Assembly: GCA_023554435.1 (NCBI GenBank)
Contig: JAMJQV010000110.1
Location: 1 to 8,795 of the forward strand
Length of the DNA stretch: 8,795 nucleotides
Origin: Gemmatimonadota bacterium
GTDB lineage: Bacteria; Gemmatimonadota; Gemmatimonadetes; Palauibacterales; Palauibacteraceae
Direction of reading: 5' to 3'
Positions 1 to 5,386 of the stretch are shown here, one piece after another. How positions within the stretch are numbered: the first letter of the stretch is position 1; each line of letters begins with the position of its first letter. Under the pieces are notes generated by a model. It ran no database searches. It saw only the letters and a list, made by a program, of their open reading frames with translations, and was not told where the DNA came from. The position numbers and the translations under genes are program-made.

Positions 1-7
1 TACCTTC

Positions 8-238
8 ATGAAGCCACGGCACGACGTGAGGAATCACGTGCGGAGACACCGCCTCATGCTCGACGGCATGACCCAGCAGGATCTTGCCGCCCGGGTCGGC
101 GTCACGAGGCAGACGATCCTCTCCATTGAGAGGGGTCGGTACAATCCATCCGTCGGCCTGGCCCTGCTGCTGGCGGGCGTCTTCGGCGTTTCCGTTGAAG
201 CGCTATTCGAGATCGACCAGGAAGAACAGCATGAGTGA
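8..238 (+). CDS. Small XRE-family (Cro/C1-type HTH) transcriptional regulator
   Basis: A 76-residue protein that is almost entirely one helix-turn-helix domain. The HTH core spans about residues 19-48, with the typical TQQDLAARVGVTRQT helix pair followed by IERGRYNPS, and the family's C-terminal FGVSVEALFE at about 59-68. Size and motif match the short, single-domain regulators that often sit beside a membrane protein gene. It probably binds DNA as a dimer; no ligand domain is present. The stop overlaps the start of the next gene by 8 nt (ATGAGTGA), so the two are very likely co-transcribed and coupled. The ATG at 8 gives the family's usual length, but the frame stays open to the window edge, so a slightly longer start cannot be excluded. 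Its target is unknown; autoregulation of the pair is the usual guess for such arrangements. Confidence 0.9.
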   Translation: MKPRHDVRNHVRRHRLMLDGMTQQDLAARVGVTRQTILSIERGRYNPSVGLALLLAGVFGVSVEALFEIDQEEQHE

Positions 239-959
239 CCATAAAGACCGCCGATCGCTTCCCAGTCTGACCGGACTCGTCGCCGGTGGACTCGTAGTCC
301 TCGGCGTCGGCCTGTTCATGTTCGTCCACAAGGGTCTGCTCGTGGTGGCAGGACTGGGGACGTTCGGGCCGGGCATCCTGCGCGAGCTCGGCTGGCTGAG
401 AGACCAGGATGAATTCCAGCGGGAGGCCGCGCACCGGGCCGGCTACCACGCCTACCTCGTGGGCGGGTTCGTGGCCCTTCTCGCGTACGCGGCCCTGGAG
501 GTGTGGCAGACGCAGCTCGAGGCCTCTTCCGAATGGGTACTGCTGATTCTCGTTCTTCTCTGGTTGACCTGGATGTTCAGCAGCCTGATGGAATTCTGGG
601 GGGCTCGACGCACGGCCTCCACGGTTCTGTTGGTGTTCGGCTCCTTCTGGGCGGTGTTCGCGATCGCGACGATCATCAGCGAAGCCGCCACTACGAGCCC
701 CGGGGACGCCGCGCTGGGTGTGCTGGCGAGTCTGGGACTCATCGGCCCATTCTTCCTGCTCGCCTGGGCGGCGCACCGCTGGCCCAGGGCCACGGGGGTG
801 CTACTGCTCGTGGTGTCCGTGGTCTTCCTGGCGATGTTCAACCCAGGAGCCGGGACGCAGCGATGGTCCACCACGCTGCTCACGGACGCGCTGCTGATCG
901 TGCCGCTGGCGGCTTCCGGCATCGCGCTTCTGCGAGAGGGAGTCGCCGGAGAGGACTAA
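231..959 (+). CDS. Polytopic inner-membrane protein of unknown function, partner of the XRE regulator
   Basis: A 242-residue, very hydrophobic protein with about seven or eight predicted membrane segments: roughly residues 12-31, 36-52, 74-92, 102-119, 129-149, 161-181, 186-204 and 216-234. The loop at about 52-72 is charged (RELGWLRDQDEFQREAAHRA). I recognise no catalytic motif or named family. The ATG at 231 is preferred over the in-frame upstream start at 84 because it has an AGGAAG ribosome-binding site about 6 nt upstream, and because the upstream part would run inside the regulator gene in another frame. The 8-nt overlap with the regulator implies translational coupling. Small XRE regulator plus integral membrane protein pairs are common in bacteria, often as a sensor or antagonist unit, but that role is inferred here. 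Confidence 0.85.
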   Translation: MSDHKDRRSLPSLTGLVAGGLVVLGVGLFMFVHKGLLVVAGLGTFGPGILRELGWLRDQDEFQREAAHRAGYHAYLVGGFVALLAYAALEVWQTQLEASSEWVLLILVLLWLTWMFSSLMEFWGARRTASTVLLVFGSFWAVFAIATIISEAATTSPGDAALGVLASLGLIGPFFLLAWAAHRWPRATGVLLLVVSVVFLAMFNPGAGTQRWSTTLLTDALLIVPLAASGIALLREGVAGED

Positions 960-1066
960 TCGCAGACGCACGTCCGACCTTGCCCCCCGCCCTCCTTTTG
1001 GACTCTATGTGGGACGACTCGATCCGGACTCTCCGGCTGACCAGCGTCTGAACACAGGGACAGTTC
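960..1066. other. Short intergenic spacer
   Basis: This 107-bp gap separates the membrane protein gene from the anchored SusE-like protein gene. I see no convincing promoter, terminator hairpin or repeat in it. An AGGGA at 1056-1060 is a plausible ribosome-binding site for the ATG at 1067, six bases away. The downstream gene could have its own promoter here or be read through from the upstream pair. Confidence 0.4.
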
Positions 1067-2224
1067 ATGCCTCTCGCCTTACTGAAACAGGGACAGAGCA
1101 ACGGCAGGATCATCGGGCTCCTGTTCCTCGAAGCCCTGGTGATCTTCGCCGGCATCACGAGCTCCTTCTGGATCGAGGAATGGCGGCAGAATCGGGAGGA
1201 CCTGGATACCTACCACCATCTGCTCGAGGAGATCTACTACAACACGGTGATCGACGAGAGTCGGATCCCGCTGGGCATCGCTGACAACAACCTGGCGCTC
1301 AAGAACGCCATCAACATGGTCGTGCTCGATGTGGTGCCTCCCGCGGACACCGAATTGTGGTCGCAGCTGGACCACATCTTCGGCGGCGTTGGTGGATACG
1401 GCGCGAACACGGCGGGTTACGTGCGCCTGAGCAACACGTCGCTGTCCATTCCATTCGACGAAACCATGATCATCCTCGATGACGGCTTCAACGGGCTGGC
1501 CGGTCAGGAAGAGGCGCTGAACGACATTGTCGCCCAGATCGGGGACCTGAGGGCAGAATTCTGGCGGAGCGCGGGCATGGTCTCCTGCACCGGGGGTGAG
1601 GCTGACGACGGAAGTACCTCGCTCATGGATCAGCCCTACATGGCGGAGATCAGGGAAATGCTCTACCCGACCGGAGAGTGCATTACACAGGCCGAGAACG
1701 AGTCCCGCGCCCGCGAACTGATCGGAGACCCCGAATTCCGGAACGCGCTCAAGCAGGTCATCGACCTGCGGCAGGGATCGGCGTGGCTCATCGGGTGGCA
1801 GGCAGATGCAATCCGTGCGATCAAGTCCGCGATCGAGACGCGCCTGCCCGACGTCAGCCTGCCGGTCGTATCCATGGAGCTGATCAACTGGCCCGCCGGG
1901 GTGCCCACGGCTCGGACCGAGAATCAGACTTCCATGCAGCTGTCCGATCCACACACCTGGGAGGTCACGGTGGAGCTTCCCGAGGGGTACGTGAAGTTCA
2001 AGGCCAACGACGAGTGGAGCATCAACTGGGGAGCGCCGTTCCCGAACATCATCGACGCGCCCGGCTGGCTGTGGTCATCCGAGCAGATCAGGGTCGAGGA
2101 TGTGTTCCCGGCGGGCACGGCCCATATGCACGGAATGAACCTGCCCGTCGCGGCCGGTACGTACCGGGTGACGTTCAACTCGCAGACCTTCGAGTACTCG
2201 TTCGAAGAAGTCGGAGGCTCGTGA
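1067..2224 (+). CDS. Membrane-anchored extracytoplasmic protein with a SusE/SusF-like C-terminal domain
   Basis: A 385-residue protein. Residues 15-35 form one hydrophobic helix followed by an acidic/basic helix (WIEEWRQNRED), the pattern of DUF6090-like proteins with a single N-terminal anchor and the rest in the periplasm. Residues 45-260 look mainly helical and contain two cysteines (174, 205) that could form a disulfide. The last hundred residues are different: about 295-381 carry VKFKANDEWSINWG (309-322) and GTYRVTFNSQTFEYSFE (364-380), closely resembling the beta-sandwich repeats of SusE/SusF-type outer-membrane proteins, which bind glycans in Bacteroidota. Binding of a glycan is only an inference. 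The start has AGGGA six bases upstream. The stop TGA overlaps the next ATG (TGATG), so it is coupled to the small secreted-protein frame downstream. No enzyme motif is visible. Confidence 0.8.
   Translation: MPLALLKQGQSNGRIIGLLFLEALVIFAGITSSFWIEEWRQNREDLDTYHHLLEEIYYNTVIDESRIPLGIADNNLALKNAINMVVLDVVPPADTELWSQLDHIFGGVGGYGANTAGYVRLSNTSLSIPFDETMIILDDGFNGLAGQEEALNDIVAQIGDLRAEFWRSAGMVSCTGGEADDGSTSLMDQPYMAEIREMLYPTGECITQAENESRARELIGDPEFRNALKQVIDLRQGSAWLIGWQADAIRAIKSAIETRLPDVSLPVVSMELINWPAGVPTARTENQTSMQLSDPHTWEVTVELPEGYVKFKANDEWSINWGAPFPNIIDAPGWLWSSEQIRVEDVFPAGTAHMHGMNLPVAAGTYRVTFNSQTFEYSFEEVGGS
2213..2217 (+). promoter_or_regulatory. Strong Shine-Dalgarno for the amber-interrupted small gene
   Basis: GGAGG lies inside the end of the upstream gene, six bases before the ATG at 2224. 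With the TGATG overlap it argues that the frame starting at 2224 is, or was, truly translated. Confidence 0.6.
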
Positions 2225-2430
2225 TGCCTTTGCCAAAGTGGTTCTCGCTCGCCGTGGCCGCCGTCTGCCTGTGTCTTCCAGACTCCGCGTTCGGCTAGAC
2301 CGAGGGCGACTACCTGTACAACGTGACCATGCTGCGCGCCGCGGGCTTCGACGGCATCGACCGGGTCGGGCCGTACCTGCGCTCGCTGATCGACTACCAT
2401 CACGATACGCTGGGTGTCAGCGTGCGGTGA
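2224..2430 (+). pseudogene. Small secreted protein interrupted by an amber codon right after its signal peptide
   Basis: The ATG at 2224 follows a perfect GGAGG site and overlaps the preceding stop. It encodes 24 residues that form a typical Sec signal peptide: positively charged start (MPLPK), hydrophobic core, and a cleavage-like A-F-G end. A TAG at 2296-2298 then stops it. The same frame continues without a break to TGA at 2428-2430 and begins TEGDYLYNVTMLRAA, which reads like the mature N-terminus of a secreted protein. Restoring CAG (Gln) at the TAG by one transition would give the common AFG-QTEGDYLYN junction. Even so the product would be only 68 residues, so an internal deletion may also have removed the middle of the gene; the tail (YLRSLIDYHHDTLGVSVR) is not recognised. 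It could also be a sequencing error or genuine readthrough. Function unknown. Confidence 0.55.
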
Positions 2431-2473
2431 GGCCGATCTACTTGTACGGTTTCAGCTTCGACAGGACAGGCGG

Positions 2474-3484
2474 ATGATGACAGCTTCGACACTTGAAGAC
2501 GGGACCTCGTATAGAGGAATGCCCGGACAACGCCTGGGTACGTCAGGCCTGGTCATACCGAGGGTTTGTCTCGGCTGCTGGAACAACTTCGGGGCTGACG
2601 CAGACGACGAGGTGTGCAGGCAGCTCGTGTTCACCGCCTTCGACCGGGGCGTCACGCACTTCGACCTGGCCAACAACTATGGTCCGCCTCCCGGATCGGC
2701 CGAGGAGCGATTCGGGAAGATCCTGAAGCACCTTCCACGCGACGAGGTCATCATCTCGACGAAGGCTGGATACCTCATGTGGGACGGGCCATACGGAGAA
2801 TGGGGATAGCGGAAACACCTCCTGGCCAGCCTCGACCAGTCCCTTCGCAGGCTGCAGGTCGATTACGTGGACATCTTCTACCACCACAGGCCCGATCCCG
2901 AGACGAGAATGGACGAGTCTCTCGGTGCCCTCGACTCGGCCGTTCGGATGGGAAAGGCGCTCTATCCTGCGATCAGCAACTACGGGGCAGTAGAGACCCG
3001 GCTCGCGGTCTCCTGCATCGAGGCCAACGGATTTGCACCGCTGCTGGTGAACCAGTCCAAGTACAACCTGTTCCAGCGGGACATCGAAGACGAGCTCCTA
3101 TCGGTGGCGGCGAATGCGGGCATGGGAGTCGTCGCGTACTCGCCCCTCGCGCAGGGACTCCTGACGAATCGCTATCTGAATGGTATCCCGGCGGGATCCC
3201 GCGCCGGAAAGCAGGACGACTACTCGGGAGCGCTGACCGGGAGCCAGGTCACCGACGAGGTGATCACGAAGGTCCGGGCGCTCAAAGAGGTGGCGCGGCG
3301 GCGCGGCCAATCCCTGGCCCAGCTGGCGATCGCGTGGACGATCCGTGAGAGAGGTCCAGGTCAGGTCGCCAGCGCGATCATCGGTGCGAGCTCGGTCGAA
3401 CAACTCATGGAGAATCTCCGGGCTGCCGACGGCCCGCCGCTGACTGACGATGAACTGAGCGAGATCGACCGTATCTGTGCGTAG
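2474..3484 (+). pseudogene. Aldo/keto reductase interrupted by one in-frame TAG
   Basis: The frame from ATG 2474 to TAG 3482-3484 encodes a YghZ/Kv-beta-like aldo/keto reductase of 336 codons, the family's usual size. These enzymes use NADPH to reduce aldehydes and ketones such as methylglyoxal in the cytoplasm. Catalytic residues are all present: Asp64 and Tyr69 (FDLANNYG), Lys97 (STKAGY) and His138 (FYHHRPD), plus the NADP-binding AYSPLAQGLL and IIGASSVEQL regions. Codon 112 (2807-2809) is TAG, in GEWG-stop-RKHLL, where relatives have Ser; TCG to TAG is one base change. All 224 codons beyond it are open and well conserved, so the lesion is recent, an error, or read through. Terminated at the TAG, the product would lose His138 and most of the barrel. 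Start: an AGG-rich stretch precedes ATG 2474; ATG 2477 is an alternative. The gene converges with the minus-strand gene 24 bp away. Confidence 0.88.
2807..2809 (+). other. In-frame amber codon within the aldo/keto reductase
   Basis: TAG replaces what in relatives is usually a serine codon in the conserved GEWGS-RK segment. The sequence on both sides is fully family-like in a single frame, so this is a point lesion and not a frameshift. Confidence 0.85.
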
Positions 3485-3508
3485 GCGTCCGATCTCAGGC
3501 ACGCGAAG

Positions 3509-4138
3509 TCAGTATGACACTCCAGGCGTCTTCTGCACGTAGCTGTCGTCCGTCAGCTGCTTCAGCATGAAGTCCGCGACGTCCGCACGGGAGATCTGTC
3601 CCTTGATATCCCTGGCGGTGGGCGGAAAGCCGTGCCGATAGACGCCGGTTCGCGGCGTGTCCAGCAGGTGCGGAGGACGAACGATGGTCCACTTCAGCGA
3701 GGACTGTTTGATCACAGCTTCCTGGCGATCGTGGTCGGCGAAGGCGTGGCGCAGAAAGAGGCCAACGACGACGTGCTTGGTGAAGAAGCCAAGGTTTGCA
3801 CGACTGTCGCCGATCCCGAGAGACGATTGGCAGATGAGACGCTGAACCCCGGCCGCATCCATCGCCTCCACGATGTTTCGGGTCGCGTGCTCACGCAGGG
3901 TCGTCCTCCCTGCGCCCGCCCCAATGGTGCAGAACACCGCCTCTTGCCCCGCGACGGCTGCCTCCACGGCGCCCGAATCGAGGATGTCCCCTTGAATGAC
4001 CCGCAGGTTGGGGTATTCGAGGTCGTCGATCTTCTCCGGCGTCCGGGCGAACGCCGACACGTCGTGGCCCTCTTCGAGCGCCTGCTCAAGGAGCTCGCGG
4101 CCGGTTCCCGCGGTGGATCCGAAGATGACCAGGTTCAT
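3509..4138 (-). CDS. NAD(P)H-binding atypical SDR (NmrA / biliverdin reductase B-like)
   Basis: A 209-residue single-domain Rossmann protein. The N-terminus MNLVIFGSTAGTG carries the G-x-x-G-x-x-G dinucleotide motif (residues 7-13). Arg32 (FARTPEK) is placed to contact an NADP phosphate, and GD at 50-51 follows the third strand. SSLG at 105-108 and WTIVRPPHLLD at 150-160 are the usual landmarks of the SDR-a5 / BVR-B group. It lacks the YxxxK pair of classical SDRs, as expected for this group, whose members reduce flavins, biliverdin or quinones or act as redox-sensing NADP binders. The exact substrate cannot be read here. The ATG at 4138 gives the canonical start; an upstream in-frame extension to 4291 has no family-like sequence. 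The gene is divergent from the quinone-oxidoreductase-like gene and convergent with the aldo/keto reductase. It ends with TGA. Confidence 0.9.
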   Translation of the reverse strand: MNLVIFGSTAGTGRELLEQALEEGHDVSAFARTPEKIDDLEYPNLRVIQGDILDSGAVEAAVAGQEAVFCTIGAGAGRTTLREHATRNIVEAMDAAGVQRLICQSSLGIGDSRANLGFFTKHVVVGLFLRHAFADHDRQEAVIKQSSLKWTIVRPPHLLDTPRTGVYRHGFPPTARDIKGQISRADVADFMLKQLTDDSYVQKTPGVSY

Positions 4139-4261
4139 GGCTCTACCCCGATAGCGAAGAAAAGCGTGTGAATGTGACCACCAGCGGCGCGCGCACCCCT
4201 GGCAAAATCTCACACGGCCAGCGTAGTCCGAGCGCTGTTCCTGCACAACCGGTTGAGAAAC

Positions 4262-4283
4262 TGGAGCCGATCGGAATCGCTGT
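4262..4283 (+). repeat. 22-bp direct repeat, copy A
   Basis: This 22-bp stretch (starts TGGAGCCGAT, ends GAATCGCTGT) recurs base for base at 8019-8040 in the same orientation, 3.76 kb away. Similarity fades immediately on both sides. A 22-bp exact match is far beyond chance for a window of this size. It contains a weak inner symmetry, CGAT-CGGA-ATCG. This copy sits in the spacer between the divergent genes, upstream of the minus-strand SDR-like gene. Confidence 0.8.
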
Positions 4284-4291
4284 AGTGCCAC

Positions 4292-4320
4292 TTCCCATTA
4301 CGGCGGTAATGGCATAGTCT
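4292..4320 (+). promoter_or_regulatory. Putative sigma70-type promoter of the quinone-oxidoreductase-like gene
   Basis: TTCCCA at 4292-4297, a 17-bp spacer, then TAGTCT at 4315-4320. The boxes are weak matches but correctly spaced. The first ATG of the gene lies only 10 nt past the -10 box, and no Shine-Dalgarno precedes it (the leader reads CTCCTC), so a leaderless or near-leaderless transcript is likely. Confidence 0.35.
4295..4312. promoter_or_regulatory. Perfect palindrome (candidate operator) between divergent oxidoreductase genes
   Basis: CCATTAC-GGCG-GTAATGG has perfect 7-bp arms and a 4-bp centre. It fills the spacer between the putative -35 and -10 of the rightward gene, the classic place for a repressor site. 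The TTAC...GTAA core resembles operators of HxlR/DUF24-type redox and quinone regulators, which often control quinone reductases; that assignment is inferred. No regulator gene of this type lies in the window. Confidence 0.5.
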
Positions 4321-4330
4321 CCTCGCACCC

Positions 4331-5299
4331 ATGATGCGAGCGATCACCTACCGCAGGTACGGATCTGCAGATGTGCTCGAGCTCGTGGAGGCTGCGAAAC
4401 CGGAGCCCGGGCCTCAGGAGGTCGTGGTCCGGACTCACGCGGCGTCCGTGAACCCGCTCGACTGGCACTTCATGCGAGGCTCTCCGGCTCCCGTCCGACT
4501 CATGACCGGCGTTTTTCGCCCGAGGAACGGTCGGCTCGGCGTCGACCTCGCGGGTGTGGTCGAAGCGGTCGGCTCGAAGGTTACCGGGTTTCAGGAGGGA
4601 GAGACGGTGTTCGGCGCGGCGAGGGGTGCGTTTGCCGAGTACGCCTCGGCTCGGGCGGATCGTCTCGTGCGCAAACCCAGGGACATCTCCTTCGAGCAGG
4701 CGGCCGCCGTACCGATTGCCGCGCTCACGGCGCTACAGGGCCTCCGCGACAAGGGAAGGCTCCAGCCGGAGCAAAAGGTACTGGTGATCGGGGCGGCCGG
4801 CGGCGTCGGTACCTTCGCCGTGCAGATCGCGAGATCCTTCGGCGCGGCAGTGACGGGCGTCTGCAGCACGAGAAACGTCGAGATGGTCACCTCGATCGGC
4901 GCCGAGCGGGTTGTCGACTACACACGGGATGACTTCGCGAAGGGAGAGACCCGGTACCACGTCGTGCTCGATTGCATCGGAGACCGCTCGTTGTCGGACT
5001 ACCGTCGCGTCATGGACCCGGGGGGAGTCTACGTCGGGGTCGGCGGTTCCGGCGGTACCATGAAGATGCTGCTCGACCTCCTCAAAGTGAGGGTCGTGTC
5101 GCCGTTCGTGAGTCAGCGATTCGTGTCGTTCATCGCCTCACTCAACGCAACGGACCTCGACGCTATCGCGGAGCTGCTGATGAGCGGCAAAGTGACGCCG
5201 GTGATCGACCGCACGTACCCGCTCGAACGGACCGCGGACGCGATCCGGTATCTCGAGACGAAGCATGCCAGGGGCAAAGTGGTGATCACGATCCGCTGA
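4331..5299 (+). CDS. Zinc-independent MDR oxidoreductase (quinone oxidoreductase / RTN4IP1-like)
   Basis: A 322-residue medium-chain dehydrogenase/reductase. The GroES-like N-terminal domain (about 1-120) has the family signatures SVNPLDWHFMRG (39-50) and GVDLAGVVEAVGSKVTGFQEGE (about 70-91). The Rossmann domain carries VLVIGAAGGVGTFAVQIA, with the AAGGVG NADPH loop at 155-160. The cysteines that hold structural zinc and the catalytic zinc ligands are absent, so it belongs to the zinc-less quinone-oxidoreductase branch, which reduces quinones or conjugated enones with NADPH in the cytoplasm. Length is normal. Two adjacent ATGs (4331, 4334) are possible starts; neither has a Shine-Dalgarno, and the putative -10 box is 10 nt upstream. 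Divergent from the SDR-like gene with a palindrome between them, which suggests joint control by a redox- or electrophile-responsive repressor. Exact substrate unknown. Confidence 0.92.
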   Translation: MMRAITYRRYGSADVLELVEAAKPEPGPQEVVVRTHAASVNPLDWHFMRGSPAPVRLMTGVFRPRNGRLGVDLAGVVEAVGSKVTGFQEGETVFGAARGAFAEYASARADRLVRKPRDISFEQAAAVPIAALTALQGLRDKGRLQPEQKVLVIGAAGGVGTFAVQIARSFGAAVTGVCSTRNVEMVTSIGAERVVDYTRDDFAKGETRYHVVLDCIGDRSLSDYRRVMDPGGVYVGVGGSGGTMKMLLDLLKVRVVSPFVSQRFVSFIASLNATDLDAIAELLMSGKVTPVIDRTYPLERTADAIRYLETKHARGKVVITIR

Positions 5300-5350
5300 G
5301 GATCGACGGCCGCGAGCCTCGCACCCTGTCCCACCAGCCTCCGCGCGGTC

Positions 5351-5366
5351 GTGACAACAGTGTCAC
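5351..5366. promoter_or_regulatory. Palindrome overlapping the -35 region of the TonB-receptor gene
   Basis: GTGACA-ACAG-TGTCAC has perfect 6-bp arms around 4 bp. Its left arm coincides with the putative -35 hexamer, so a protein bound here would block the promoter. The spacing does not fit the CRP consensus (TGTGA-N6-TCACA). The regulator is unknown. Confidence 0.45.
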
Positions 5367-5379
5367 ACAGGCCTATGCT
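5351..5379 (+). promoter_or_regulatory. Putative sigma70-type promoter for a leaderless TonB-receptor mRNA
   Basis: GTGACA at 5351-5356 (5 of 6 to TTGACA), exactly 17 bp, then TATGCT at 5374-5379 (4 of 6 to TATAAT). The ATG at 5387 begins 8 nt after the -10 box, where transcription itself should start. No Shine-Dalgarno is found before 5387 and only a weak one before the in-frame ATG at 5375. Confidence 0.5.
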
Positions 5380-5386
5380 CCCGCGC

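Noticed and set aside
84..230. An upstream extension of the membrane protein from an earlier in-frame start
   Set aside because: It lies inside the XRE regulator gene in another frame, is Arg/Ser-rich and not family-like, and the ATG at 231 has its own ribosome-binding site.
102..776. Long minus-strand open frame opposite the regulator and membrane protein
   Set aside because: Composition (Arg, Gln, Glu, Pro, His) is that of an antisense shadow in GC-rich DNA. The plus-strand proteins are clearly real.
1079..1954. Minus-strand open frame of 291 codons opposite the SusE-like protein gene
   Set aside because: A shadow frame with no domain or signal, while the plus strand shows a membrane anchor and a recognisable domain.
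2296..2809. Genome-wide reassignment of TAG to an amino acid
   Set aside because: The intact genes have no internal TAG, and the aldo/keto reductase ends at a TAG just where its family normally ends.
3632..4171. Plus-strand open frame opposite the SDR-like gene
   Set aside because: The minus strand carries the Rossmann motif and full-length family sequence. The plus-strand frame has no recognisable feature.
4139..4291. N-terminal extension of the SDR-like protein
   Set aside because: The canonical protein begins MNLVIFGSTAGTG at 4138. The extra residues are not part of the fold and include the 22-bp repeat.
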